A DNA stretch of 64,000 nucleotides, taken from JAMXLO01 sp963799415. GTDB lineage: Bacteria > Pseudomonadota > Alphaproteobacteria > Acetobacterales > Acetobacteraceae. Position numbers and translations under genes: made by a program. This document shows, piece by piece, positions 7,536 through 16,010 of the stretch. Each line of letters starts with the position of its first letter. Within the stretch, counting starts at the first letter, position 1. The stretch covers positions 1 to 64,000 of the forward strand of contig CAWCXI010000015.1 in NCBI GenBank assembly GCA_963799415.1, written 5' to 3'. The notes under the pieces were generated by a model. It was not told the origin of the DNA and did no database searches. It was given only the letters and a program-made list of their open reading frames with translations.

Positions 7536-8594
7536 ATGAGCGCAGCAGCAACGCACAAGCCGATCGTCCATTTCGTCGGCAGCATACCATTGCCGGACGC
7601 CGAGACGGTGTTCCGCACCCTGTCGGCGGCGACCGGACCACATCTGAAGCGCCTGCCGGACGGTGAGACCGGCATCCGCAAGACCTGGATCCGCTTTCTC
7701 CAGCAAGTGCTGGCCGATAACCCGGCGATCGAGGTCGCAAACGATGTACCGTCGTTCAAATTTGCCCAGTGGGACGGCAGGGTGCTGCGCGAAATTCCGC
7801 GACTGCGTGTGAAACCAGGCGCACAGCTCAACCCGGCGACCGTCAAGACCGGCTATGCCGACATGGCGATCGAGTCGTGGCGACTGTTCGACCGCCTTCA
7901 GCACGAGGGTGCGATCCCCGCCGGCGTCAAGTTCCAGATCTCGCTGCCGACCCCGATTGCGCCGACCTACAACAACATGGTCCCGACCGACCGACCGGCG
8001 CTGATCCCGATGTTGACGACGCACATGCTCGGCGAGGTCGCGGCGATCGCTCAGGCTTTGCCGCACGACCGCATCGCGCTGCAATGGGACGTGTGCCAGG
8101 AGGTCGTCGCCTGGGAGGGCTACTACGACCCGGGCCCGGTTGATTTCCGGCAGGAGACGATTGCCGAGCTGATTGCGATCGGTGACGGCGTCCCGGCGGC
8201 GATCGAGCTCGGTTACCACCTGTGTTACGGCAGCCCGGCCGACGAGCACGTGATCCAGCCAAAGGACGCCGGGGTCATGGTCGAGATGACCAACGCTATA
8301 TCAGCCGGGGTGCGGCGGCCGATCCAGTTCTTCCACCTGCCGGTGCCCAAGCCACGGACCGACGATCCCTTTTACGCACCACTCCACGGGCTGAAGTTGC
8401 ACCCGGAAACCGAGCTCTATCTCGGCCTCGTTCACCGCGACGACATGACGGGCAACGCCACTCGCCTCGCCGCCGCGCGGCGCCATGCCCGGGTCGACGG
8501 CGTCGCCACGGAATGCGGCATGGCGCGCGGTGATCCCGAGCGCTTCCCGGCGCTGCTCGCGGCGCACACGCAGACCGCCGAACTCGGAGCGTAG
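7536..8594 (+). CDS. MetE C-terminal/UROD-like TIM-barrel protein
   Basis: A 352-residue protein resembling the catalytic C-terminal barrel of cobalamin-independent methionine synthase. Candidate zinc ligands are His228 and Cys230 in LGYHLCYG, Glu250, and Cys327 in ATECGMA, spaced much as in MetE. The N-terminal folate domain of MetE is absent. Such stand-alone proteins are thought to act on thiols or methylated substrates, but the substrate here is unknown. It is not part of an obvious operon; a REP pair follows it. Confidence 0.7.
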   Translation: MSAAATHKPIVHFVGSIPLPDAETVFRTLSAATGPHLKRLPDGETGIRKTWIRFLQQVLADNPAIEVANDVPSFKFAQWDGRVLREIPRLRVKPGAQLNPATVKTGYADMAIESWRLFDRLQHEGAIPAGVKFQISLPTPIAPTYNNMVPTDRPALIPMLTTHMLGEVAAIAQALPHDRIALQWDVCQEVVAWEGYYDPGPVDFRQETIAELIAIGDGVPAAIELGYHLCYGSPADEHVIQPKDAGVMVEMTNAISAGVRRPIQFFHLPVPKPRTDDPFYAPLHGLKLHPETELYLGLVHRDDMTGNATRLAAARRHARVDGVATECGMARGDPERFPALLAAHTQTAELGA

Positions 8595-8602
8595 CCGCCC
8601 CC

Positions 8603-8693
8603 TCGTCATGGCTGGCGAAGGCCAGCCATCCACGCCTTTTCTCGCATGCATCGGCAAAGACGTGGATGGCGAGGCCAAGCCCCGCCGTGACGA
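8603..8693. repeat. REP pair in opposite orientation (BIME-like)
   Basis: Two related palindromic units face each other: GTCATGGCTGGCGAAGGC... at about 8603-8636 and its degenerate reverse-oriented partner GTGGATGGCGAGGCC... at about 8660-8693. Each unit can form its own hairpin and the pair can form a larger one. It directly follows the stop of the MetE-like gene. Confidence 0.65.
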
Positions 8694-8790
8694 CGGAGCG
8701 GCAGGCACGTCACTCAGAATGCGAGTTGGTATAACAACGCCGGCGCGACTGTTTGCGAAGGCTAATGGCATCGTGCCGCTCATGGCCCGG

Positions 8791-9223
8791 TTACGTGGGA
8801 TAGGATCGTCCCGGCGGGTAGCCGTCATATTTCGCCACGCCAGCTTCGACATGATCCCACGGCTGCGCGCTCCGCATGAAGATGTCGGCCTCCGGCCGGA
8901 ACCAGCTCGGATCGTCCAGAGTGCAGACCCGAAGACCAACCAGATCCGGACGGGTCGCAACCTGCACATAGAGCGGTGTGCCGCAATCGCCGCAGAAGAC
9001 GCGGACGATCTCGTTGCCGCTGTCTGCCTTCGTGGCGTATCGCCTGGGTGTCCCCTGGAGGATGCGGAACCCCGCGCTCGGCACGCGGACAGCGGGGACA
9101 TGCGCCGCGCCGCTTTGCCTCTGGCAGTCGCGACAATGGCAGCGCAGGGTGAAGACGGGGTCTCCGACAGAATTCGTAGCGGATCGCGCCACACAGGCAT
9201 CCGCCGGTTCTTGGCTGGGACAT
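8791..9223 (-). pseudogene. GFA-family protein, frameshifted
   Basis: A glutathione-dependent formaldehyde-activating (GFA)-type zinc protein split between two frames. The N-terminus MSQPRTGGCLCGAIRYEF reads from ATG 9223 (AGGAGG upstream); the rest, VGDPVFTLRCHCRDCQRQ and onward through FCGDCGTPLYV, reads in another frame. Removing one base at about 9169 joins them into a normal 143-residue protein with all zinc cysteines (CxC, CxCxxC, CxxC). GFA proteins are mostly of unknown substrate despite the name. The break is either a real inactivation or a sequencing indel. Confidence 0.82.
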
Positions 9224-9300
9224 GCTCGGCCTCCTGGAGGATACATATGTTATACCAACCGCCACAATGAATGACCGTCCGCCTGCGCGATCTGCCCTCA

Positions 9301-9340
9301 TCGTCATGGCCGGGCTTGGCTTGGCCCGGCCATCGACGCC
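9301..9340. repeat. REP-type palindrome, copy with expanded loop
   Basis: TCGTCATGGCCGGGC, a TTGGC duplication in the loop, then GCCCGGCCATCGACG. Same family as 3257-3290; the loop is lengthened by a repeat of TTGGC. Confidence 0.65.
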
Positions 9341-9377
9341 AACAACCACAATGATTGACTCATCGGCTGCCCCACGC

Positions 9378-9415
9378 CGTCATGGCGTGCGAAGGCGCGC
9401 CATCCACGTCTTTCC
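9378..9415. repeat. REP-type palindrome, variant core
   Basis: CGTCATGGCGTGCGAAGGCGC followed by GCCATCCACGTCTTTC. It shares both flanks with the other copies but has a GCGTGC/GCGCGC core, showing compensatory change within the stem. Confidence 0.6.
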
Positions 9416-9518
9416 TTTGATTCACGCAGCAAAGTAAAATTATTGTCAAGCCCGTGCGAGGCTCGCCCGCAGCCTTGACTGCCATGCGGGCATCATGGTC
9501 GAGCCTGGTGGGGTCCCA

Positions 9519-10049
9519 TTAGTCTGCCTCTCTGCATTTCGAGAGAATCTCATCCACCACTTGTTCAAGTGGTCGTGTGGCGTCTATCGTCACGCCGCTG
9601 CGAGGTATGGCTTCTTTCGTCTGGTGCAATCTTGCAATGATTTCCCGTTCCGCTGGTTTTGCGCCCCAGTCAGTTGGGTCCAGTGCCACTCGCTCATCGA
9701 TCCGCCGGTTCAAGGTCTCAAGGTCAATCTCAAGGACAAAAACGCCGTCAAATAGATCGATGAATTTTGAAGAATTCCTGGAGTTACCGCAGAAAAAGGT
9801 TACCGCCTCATCTTGGTTGGCGACCAAGGTTTTTACTTTCTCTACATCCCAAATGTGGTGCTCGGACCTGAAGATAGCCGAGGGCTCGTGCGTGAGGCCA
9901 TCCGCCGGTTTACCAGTTTCCGGATCGCCGAGATAAGCCAATTCACGGTCACCATTGATGGCATGGTAGCCGCGCCGCTGCAATTCTTTGCAGACCGCAG
10001 TTTTGCCGGTGCCGGAAACGCCTTCGATCAGATAATTCTTGACGCCCAT
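9519..10049 (-). CDS. P-loop kinase-like NTPase
   Basis: A 176-residue protein with a Walker A loop GVSGTGKT at residues 10-17, then a fold resembling small nucleoside or shikimate-type kinases. A FFCGNSRN segment follows near the middle and an arginine-rich lid at about 110-120 (LNRRIDERVALDP). It probably phosphorylates a small molecule; the substrate is not identifiable. Base composition is noticeably lower in GC than in the neighbouring housekeeping genes, suggesting transfer. No partner gene is coupled to it. Confidence 0.65.
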   Translation of the reverse strand: MGVKNYLIEGVSGTGKTAVCKELQRRGYHAINGDRELAYLGDPETGKPADGLTHEPSAIFRSEHHIWDVEKVKTLVANQDEAVTFFCGNSRNSSKFIDLFDGVFVLEIDLETLNRRIDERVALDPTDWGAKPAEREIIARLHQTKEAIPRSGVTIDATRPLEQVVDEILSKCREAD

Positions 10050-10240
10050 TTCCTAGCTTTCTGATTTAGCCGCAGCTGCCATTTGGTGCCAGCAGCGAAA
10101 TCGTACCCGTCGGCGGTCAACTCGTGGGCCAGATCAACCCCAAGCCCGACTTTCCATAAAGCCAGTTATCCGGCCGTCAGCTCCCCGGGAACGAAGAAGA
10201 GCCGGTGAGCTCACAGCTGCGCGGGTTGTGAACGATCTCC

Positions 10241-10728
10241 TCATTGGGGCCTATACGGTTTGAACTTTTCGAAACAATGCCCGTGCAGGGCTTGGACCAC
10301 TGGGCATTCTAGGATTGTTCCGGTGCCGTCCGGTCGTATCTCAACCTCGTAGCTCTTTCCGTTGCTGCATTTCACGCTCCAGAAAGCCGCGTGGTCGGCT
10401 GCTGCCCATTGTAGAATGCTGTTCGCCCGGTGCAGGGATCGCCGAACATCTGAACTACCGCGCCTAGCCTTTCGGCCTGTTGGGTCGGCGGCAGTGCTAC
10501 AAGATTTTCGTTCAGGGGATTTGCGGCTGCATAAGTCGTATTTATCCCAGAGTGATGCTCAGTAAGGTTGCTGATGACCCCTGTTCCAACGCAAATCCAG
10601 AATGCCCATGCCATCGCACCAAGGCATCCAATGGGCTTACGCGCGGGAGATTTAATGCCGCAAGACGGGCAGGTGGCGGCGGTGGGGCTAACCTCCGCTC
10701 CGCATTCTCGGCATGGCTTTAGCGCCAT
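10241..10728 (-). pseudogene. zinc-ribbon membrane-anchored protein, frameshifted
   Basis: Starts at ATG 10728 with a zinc ribbon (Cys6, Cys9, Cys20, Cys23: CRECG...CPSCG), then a hydrophobic segment at about 36-54. The first frame ends at 10372, but another frame continues with protein-like sequence, DHAAFWSVKCSNGKSYEVEI and on to FEKFKPYRPQ, stopping at 10241. Adding one base near 10397-10403 joins the parts into about 162 residues. The C-terminal domain has a WSVxCsNGxxY pattern and a probable disulfide. Function unknown. The indel may be a sequencing error. Confidence 0.7.
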
Positions 10729-10884
10729 TGTTGGTTGCCCGGTTTGTCCAGATGGTCTTATGTCTTTCTTGCGCGGCGGCAGGGCAAAGTCAAAGCCGCA
10801 GAACATGGTTTATGGTAACTTGGGTAGTGGGCTACGTGTCGGATCAGCGGCACCAGCGGGCACATTAGCCGGGGAGGGGACACG

Positions 10885-11199
10885 TTGGTTCTTCGACATA
10901 CGATGCTCATGCTCGCAGGCTTGCTTTTAGCATCCCCCGCGCTCGGTGAGCGGCCGCAAAATGCGGGTGAGGCATCGCTTCGTCTGAAACAAGGGATGTC
11001 CGAAAGAGAGGTTTTGACCGCTATGGAATCATATCCCAATAGTTCATCATTGACCACTTGCGGCGGTCGGGTTGGCCCAACCTGGCAGTGCAAAGTCTGG
11101 AATTACGTGGGCGGCGATTCAGGAGCACACCTTTCGATCTACTTCGCCCAATCTCCACAAACCGGCGAATGGATCGTTAACAGCTGGACAACGTCCTGA
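10885..11199 (+). CDS. small secreted protein, unknown
   Basis: About 104 residues with a signal peptide (MLMLAGLLLASPALG, cleavage near residue 21). The mature part has LKQGMSEREVLTAMESYP, similar in pattern to the helix of SmpA/BamE-like folds (G-M-s-x-x-e-V), and two cysteines (TTCGGRVGPTWQC) that may form a disulfide. GGGGAGGGG sits six bases before TTG 10885; ATG 10903 is an alternative start. It has no clear operon partner. Relatedness to BamE-like proteins is only a resemblance. Confidence 0.5.
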   Translation: MVLRHTMLMLAGLLLASPALGERPQNAGEASLRLKQGMSEREVLTAMESYPNSSSLTTCGGRVGPTWQCKVWNYVGGDSGAHLSIYFAQSPQTGEWIVNSWTTS

Positions 11200-11222
11200 C
11201 CGCAATGCCGCCATTATCGGCT

Positions 11223-12044
11223 TTACGACAAGTCGCTCCGCCTGCGCGGTGTCATTTTAAGCCATGGGCAAAGCGCCACCCGCTCTGGGGTCGGTGCACC
11301 CTCGATGTTCGTCGCCTGGCCGGGGCCAAGAGCATCGCCGAGAGCATCTTCGATCAACCCTTTGATCAAGCCGTATAAGACTAGATGCAAGTGGACATTC
11401 GCCTCGTCCACATCGTCTTCGAGCATATGGAAGCCGTCCATGACGCGTTCACCGTGGTCTCGGCCTTTAGCTGGATTCGCGGCGTCGGCGATCTTTGCAA
11501 AAATTGTTCGAAACACGACGGCAGCGCCTACCCAGTAAAGTGCATTGACTGGATGCGTTGCTACATGAAATGTGTTTTCTCCATGCGCCAGGTTCTTCAC
11601 CGCTTGGCCCATGTCCAGGCCCTCGTAGTGAAACGCCGTCTTGTTACGCACGAGCGTAATAGCTCTATCCTTAGCGCCTTTCCCAGAAAAATATTGCTGC
11701 AACCACGTCAGGCTCGCCTGATGGCGTGGACAAAGCGCGGTGACAACGGCATCCTGTTTTTTGGCCTTCTTTTCCAAGGAAAACCGCTCCGCAAGCATAT
11801 CCCACGTCTCACGCAGCTTGCCAGCCAGCAATTGAAGCACGCACCACCTTTGGGATGATTGGGCGTAGCCGTGAAGTTCACCGTCCGACACAGAATTATG
11901 GCTGAACAGGAGCAGTCGATTCAGAAAGGTCAGCTCGTTGTGCGCATGCATGCAGCCTAGCAACTGATTGCGCTTTCGGGAATCCATCGTCCGCAGCAAC
12001 TCGTCGTCGAGCGTGAACGAACGAATTTCAATGCTCTCGGTCAT
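11223..12044 (-). CDS. HEPN-like helical protein, unknown
   Basis: A 273-residue, mostly alpha-helical, soluble protein. Residues 133-140, RNKTAFHY, match the Rx4-6H active-site pattern of HEPN-type ribonucleases (Arg133, His139), with a preceding basic helix and a following helical half. HEPN domains are common in toxin and phage-defence proteins, but a single motif is weak evidence. Its ATG overlaps the stop of the serine recombinase gene in ATGA, so the two are co-translated. GC content is lower than average. Function is not assigned. Confidence 0.55.
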   Translation of the reverse strand: MTESIEIRSFTLDDELLRTMDSRKRNQLLGCMHAHNELTFLNRLLLFSHNSVSDGELHGYAQSSQRWCVLQLLAGKLRETWDMLAERFSLEKKAKKQDAVVTALCPRHQASLTWLQQYFSGKGAKDRAITLVRNKTAFHYEGLDMGQAVKNLAHGENTFHVATHPVNALYWVGAAVVFRTIFAKIADAANPAKGRDHGERVMDGFHMLEDDVDEANVHLHLVLYGLIKGLIEDALGDALGPGQATNIEGAPTPERVALCPWLKMTPRRRSDLS

Positions 12045-12595
12045 AGGCGCGAAATCGTCGCCTGATCGACGTTGTAGCTGCGGGCGACGCTGCGTTGCGT
12101 CTCGCCCGCCGCGACACGCTCCCGCGCTTCGCGCTGCTGATGCGGGGTGAGTTTCGGCTTGCGTCCGAACTTCACGCCCTTCGCCTTGGCGTCGGCGCGG
12201 CCCCGCGCTGTTCGCTCGGCGATGCGGCGGCGTTCCAGCTTCGCGGCCACGCCAAGCATGGCAAGCACAAGCTCCGCGAAATCGCCCGTGGTATCGAGCA
12301 CCGGCTCCGCCAGCGAACGCAGGCCAGCCCCGGCGCGCTGCATGTCGCGGGCGATCACCATAAGGTCGGTCGTATCGCGGGAGAGGCGGTCAACTGCCGG
12401 GATTATCACCACGTCGCCGGGGGCGAGGGCGGCCATCAGCTTCTTAAGCTGCGGCCGGTCGGCGGTCGTGCCGGTGATCTTCTCGCGGAACACCTTTTCG
12501 CATCCCGCCGCCTTGAGTTGGGCAAGCTGGCTGGCGAGGTCTTGGGCAACGGTCGAGACGCGGGCGTAGCCGTAAATCATGCCCGAATTCTGCAT
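12041..12595 (-). CDS. serine recombinase (resolvase/invertase family)
   Basis: A 184-residue small serine recombinase. Catalytic Ser14 lies in YGYARVSTVAQDL, with Arg12, Arg70 and Arg73 (DRLSRDTTDL) as the usual active-site arginines. A long E-helix is followed by a C-terminal helix-turn-helix at about 149-184 that stops right after the recognition helix. Such enzymes resolve cointegrates or invert DNA. No transposase or inverted-repeat pair is visible nearby, so it may be a remnant of a mobile element or a regulator of the coupled downstream gene. ATG 12580 is an alternative start. Confidence 0.88.
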   Translation of the reverse strand: MQNSGMIYGYARVSTVAQDLASQLAQLKAAGCEKVFREKITGTTADRPQLKKLMAALAPGDVVIIPAVDRLSRDTTDLMVIARDMQRAGAGLRSLAEPVLDTTGDFAELVLAMLGVAAKLERRRIAERTARGRADAKAKGVKFGRKPKLTPHQQREARERVAAGETQRSVARSYNVDQATISRL

Positions 12596-12678
12596 CAGAA
12601 TTTCGCATCAGGAAAGCACAATCTTTTCAGCGTCGTAGGTTTGATGCGAATGTCTTGAGAAATGCAACGGGAGTGCCG

Positions 12679-13017
12679 CTATATCAGCGAATCGGTAAAC
12701 TTTGCTTCGATCCGCAGGTAGCTGGCCCTCCCTTCCGGGACGCGCGAGAAAATGTCGATCCATTCCGGGCTCGCGAGCACTCGCGTCCACACCTCGTTGC
12801 GATGCGCCAGATCCCGCCAGCGGACGATCCAGGTGACATTCGCGGAGCCGAGGCGGTCCTGAGGCTCGCCGAGCACCTCCGGCGCGTCGGATCCGTTGAC
12901 CCAAAATCCCAGCACATCCATTTGTGTTCCGAGATAGGGCATCGCCTCGTTTTTCGCCCAGGTTTTGTAGGCGTCAAACAGATCTGGGCGGAAGTGGTAG
13001 TTGCGGATTTCATACAT
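12679..13017 (-). CDS. NIPSNAP-family protein
   Basis: A 112-residue protein with the NIPSNAP pattern: MYEIRNYHFRPDLFDAYKTW at the start, LGFWVNG in the middle and WIVRWRDLAHRNEVW, typical of the dimeric alpha-beta barrel fold. Bacterial NIPSNAP proteins have no agreed function and often accompany degradative enzymes. I prefer ATG 13017 to GTG 13020, with AGGGAG upstream. It is divergent from the gene at 13216. Confidence 0.8.
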   Translation of the reverse strand: MYEIRNYHFRPDLFDAYKTWAKNEAMPYLGTQMDVLGFWVNGSDAPEVLGEPQDRLGSANVTWIVRWRDLAHRNEVWTRVLASPEWIDIFSRVPEGRASYLRIEAKFTDSLI

Positions 13018-13179
13018 CACTTGCTGTCTCCCTGAGTTGTCGTTGTTTGGATCACCCGCGCGGGCCGCCGGACGTCTAACCAGAGTGCGCCCGCGGTGCC
13101 ATGTCCATTCATGTGTCCGCGTGGTGCGGATTTCTCGGTACCTTTGGTCATCTGTATTAACCTATAACGTGAAAATAGC

Positions 13180-13215
13180 TTGACATAGGCCGCCACTTGT
13201 GTTCTTGTTCCGTTC
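13180..13215 (+). promoter_or_regulatory. candidate promoter with LexA-like box
   Basis: TTGACA at 13180-13185, a 17-base spacer, then a weak -10 (TCTTGT, 13203-13208). Overlapping the -10 is GTTC-N7-GTTC at 13201-13215, the alphaproteobacterial LexA consensus. It ends exactly at the ATG, which would give a leaderless transcript. Eight fixed bases can occur by chance about once or twice in a window of this size, so placement is the main support. Confidence 0.45.
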
Positions 13216-13854
13216 ATGCCACCAGCCGCCGCCCCACCGCCCACCGAAGCACCGAAACCCAGCCGCTCCGGGCGCCTGCTCGCCGTCGTCCGCAAGCTGA
13301 TCGACTACGGCAAGGAACTGGCCGCCACGATCCGCGGGCGCGCCCTCACCGACCCCCTCGCCGTAAAGGTTTGCTTCGGCACCACCGACATCGCGCTGAT
13401 CCTCACGCGCATCGCCCGCGGCCTGCATCGCGCGCAGGCCCTCGAGGAACGGGTGACCCGGTGCGCCGCCCGGCTGGACGCGGAACCAAGGCGAGCGCGC
13501 GGCCAGTCCGAGGCCCGGCTATCCGCTGTCCGGCCGTTCGCCGAGCCGCCCGATCCGCGTCTCGCCAGCCTGCCCACGGCAGAGCAGATCGCCGCCGAGG
13601 CTCGCCGCCGCCCGATCGGTGCCGTCATCGCCGACATCTGCCGCGATCTCGGCATCCTGCCCAGCCACGAGCTGTGGCGGGACGTGCAAAAGCTCATCAT
13701 CGAGCACGGCGGCAACTTCGCGCGACTGTTGAGCGACCTCATGGATCAGGCCTTCCCGCTTGGCCCCCGGCTCCCGTCGCCCACTGACCTGCGACCACCA
13801 ACCCTGTGCCTCGAAGCACAGTCCGGCACCGGCCCGCCGCCCCCGCCCCGATAA
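13216..13854 (+). CDS. hypothetical protein, possibly SOS-controlled
   Basis: A 212-residue soluble protein that begins with a Pro/Ala-rich stretch, then KPSRSGRLLAVVRKLIDYGKEL and a conserved-looking core near residues 125-165 (AAEARRRPIGAVIADICRDL, then GILPSHELW). The ends are low complexity (Pro-rich). From memory, similar proteins are frequent hypothetical genes in Acetobacteraceae. No catalytic motif is visible. A LexA-like box and a -35 element directly precede ATG 13216, and no Shine-Dalgarno is present, consistent with leaderless expression. Function unknown. Confidence 0.6.
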   Translation: MPPAAAPPPTEAPKPSRSGRLLAVVRKLIDYGKELAATIRGRALTDPLAVKVCFGTTDIALILTRIARGLHRAQALEERVTRCAARLDAEPRRARGQSEARLSAVRPFAEPPDPRLASLPTAEQIAAEARRRPIGAVIADICRDLGILPSHELWRDVQKLIIEHGGNFARLLSDLMDQAFPLGPRLPSPTDLRPPTLCLEAQSGTGPPPPPR

Positions 13855-13928
13855 CTGCCGCGGCCATCAACGGAACGCTGTCGGACCCGCCGACGAAACG
13901 CGGTACCTGCGTCACTCCATCGCTGCGG

Positions 13929-16001
13929 TCATCCGAGCCCTGCCAGTTCCCGCCATTCGTTCTCGGTGATGATGCGGACGCCGAGTTCGCCGGCTTTGCG
14001 CGCCTTGGATCCGGCATCGGCGCCGACAACGACAAAATCGGTCTTCTTCGACACGCTGTCCGTGACCTTCGCCCCGAGCGCCTCGGCCCGCGCCTTTGCC
14101 TCAGGCCGCGTCATCGTCTCCAGCGTGCCGGTGAACACCAGGACCTTGCCGGCGATCTCGCTGTCCGCCGTCTGCGCGCGCGCAGCGTCCTCGATCGTCA
14201 GTTCATCGGCCAGCTCGTCCAGCAGTTCGATGTTGCGTCGCTCGCCGAAGAATTCAGCAAGCTCCTCGGCGATCGCGGGACCGATCCCGATGATGTTGTC
14301 GAGTTCGGCGCGCGCTTCCGCACCGGCCTCGACCGCGGCCAGCATCTCGGCGCGCCAGTTCGCGAAGCTGCCGTAGTGCCGCGCCAGCAGCCGCGCATTC
14401 GATACACCGATCCGACGGATACCAAGTGCATAGATGAACCGGTCGAGCGGAATGCGCCGCCGCGCCTCGATCGCCCGCGCGAGATTGCGTGCAGACACCT
14501 TGCCCCAGCCCTCGCGCTCGGCGATTTCCGTCTCTCGCGCAGGCAGACGGAACAGATCGGCGGGACTGTGCAGCCAGCCTTCCTCGTAGAATTCACGGAT
14601 CGTCTTCTCGCCGAGACCGTCGATATCGAAGGCCGGGCGCGAGACGAAATGGATCAGCCGCTCGACACGCTGCGCCTCGCAGATCAGTCCGCCGGTGCAG
14701 CGCCGCACCGCCTCGCCAGGCGCACGCATCGCGTGGCTGCCGCACACCGGACAGACCTCCGGGTACACGTAAGGCTTCGCACCTTTCGGCCGCCGCTCGG
14801 TCACCACCGAGACGATCTGCGGGATCACGTCGCCGGCGCGCTGCAGCACGACTGTGTCGCCGATACGGATGTCCTTGCGCGCGATCTCGTCCTCGTTGTG
14901 CAGCGTCGCGTTCTGCACCAGCACGCCGCCGACATTCACCGGCTCGAGCCGCGCGACCGGTGTCAGCGCGCCGGTGCGGCCCACCTGGATGCGGATGTCC
15001 TGCAGCACCGTCATCGCCTGTTCGGCCGGGAACTTCCAGGCAATCGCCCAACGCGGCGCGCGACCGACAAAGCCCAAACGACGTTGCAGCGTCAGGTCAT
15101 CGATCTTGTAGACCACGCCGTCGATGTCGTAGCCGAGACCGGAACGCTCCAGCGCGATCTCGGCCTGGAATGCGGCGGCATCCGCCTCGCTCTCCAGATG
15201 CCGCGACAGCGGGTTCACCCGAAAACCCCAGTCGCGCAGCCGCTTCAGATAGTGCCAGTGGGTGTCGGCCACGGGTTCGCTCGATTCACCCTGCGCATAG
15301 GCGAACAGCGACAGCGGCCGTTCCGCCGTGATGCGCGGATCGAGCTGACGCAGGCTGCCCGCGGCGGCGTTGCGTGGATTGGCGAAGACCTTCTGCCCGG
15401 CGGCGGCCTGCGCCTCATTCATCTTGAGGAAGTCGGCCTTGGTCATGAAGACCTCGCCGCGGATTTCGATCAGCGCCGGCGCGCGGCCTTTCAGTCGCGT
15501 CGGCACCGCGTCCATCGTGCGGAGGTTGGCGGTGACGTCTTCACCCTCGGTGCCATCGCCGCGCGTCGCACCGCGCACGAAGCGGCCGTCCTCGTAGGTC
15601 AGATTGATCGACAATCCATCGATCTTCGGTTCGGCGACGAACGCCAGTTGCGCGTCGGCCGCCAGCCCAACGAAGCGTCGCGCGCGGGCGCAGAACTCGC
15701 CGAATTCTTCCGCGCTCATTGCATTGTCGAGCGACAGCATCGGCACGCGATGGCGAACTTTTGCGAACCCGCTCTCCGGCGCGCCGCCAACGCGATTGGA
15801 TGGCGAGTCCTCGCGGATCAGATGCGGAAAGCGGGCCTCGATCGCGGCATTGCGCTGGCGCAGCGCGTCGTAGTCCGCGTCGCTGATCTCCGGCGCGTCC
15901 TTCTGGTGGTACAGCTGGTCGTGATGCGCGATCTCGCGCGCAAGAAGCGCGAGTTCAGCCGTGGCGTCCTGTTCCGTGAGGTCGCCCACATCCACCGTCA
16001 T
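13929..16001 (-). CDS. ligA: NAD-dependent DNA ligase
   Basis: A 690-residue LigA, which seals nicks in replication and repair using NAD. The N-terminal Ia domain contains HHDQLYHQKDAPEISDADYD; the adenylated lysine is Lys126 in EPKIDGLS. An OB fold, a four-cysteine zinc finger (CPVCG...CTGGLIC), helix-hairpin-helix repeats and a C-terminal BRCT domain (last 80 residues) follow in the standard order. I start at ATG 16001, the family N-terminus; the upstream frame is antisense to recN. It is the last gene of the envelope/division run, and a G-rich hairpin separates it from recN. Confidence 0.97.
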   Translation of the reverse strand: MTVDVGDLTEQDATAELALLAREIAHHDQLYHQKDAPEISDADYDALRQRNAAIEARFPHLIREDSPSNRVGGAPESGFAKVRHRVPMLSLDNAMSAEEFGEFCARARRFVGLAADAQLAFVAEPKIDGLSINLTYEDGRFVRGATRGDGTEGEDVTANLRTMDAVPTRLKGRAPALIEIRGEVFMTKADFLKMNEAQAAAGQKVFANPRNAAAGSLRQLDPRITAERPLSLFAYAQGESSEPVADTHWHYLKRLRDWGFRVNPLSRHLESEADAAAFQAEIALERSGLGYDIDGVVYKIDDLTLQRRLGFVGRAPRWAIAWKFPAEQAMTVLQDIRIQVGRTGALTPVARLEPVNVGGVLVQNATLHNEDEIARKDIRIGDTVVLQRAGDVIPQIVSVVTERRPKGAKPYVYPEVCPVCGSHAMRAPGEAVRRCTGGLICEAQRVERLIHFVSRPAFDIDGLGEKTIREFYEEGWLHSPADLFRLPARETEIAEREGWGKVSARNLARAIEARRRIPLDRFIYALGIRRIGVSNARLLARHYGSFANWRAEMLAAVEAGAEARAELDNIIGIGPAIAEELAEFFGERRNIELLDELADELTIEDAARAQTADSEIAGKVLVFTGTLETMTRPEAKARAEALGAKVTDSVSKKTDFVVVGADAGSKARKAGELGVRIITENEWRELAGLG

Positions 16002-16010
16002 CGGCCCCCA

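Larger units (their letters stand above)
9224..9518. other. 295-bp intergenic region carrying two REP copies
   Basis: Lies between the GFA gene start and the end of the P-loop gene. It holds REP-type palindromes at 9301-9340 and 9378-9415 and nothing else that I can support. It contains no convincing ORF or RNA. Confidence 0.5.

Noticed and set aside
12041..12595. Full transposon around the serine recombinase
   Set aside because: No transposase and no flanking inverted or direct repeats were seen on either side.
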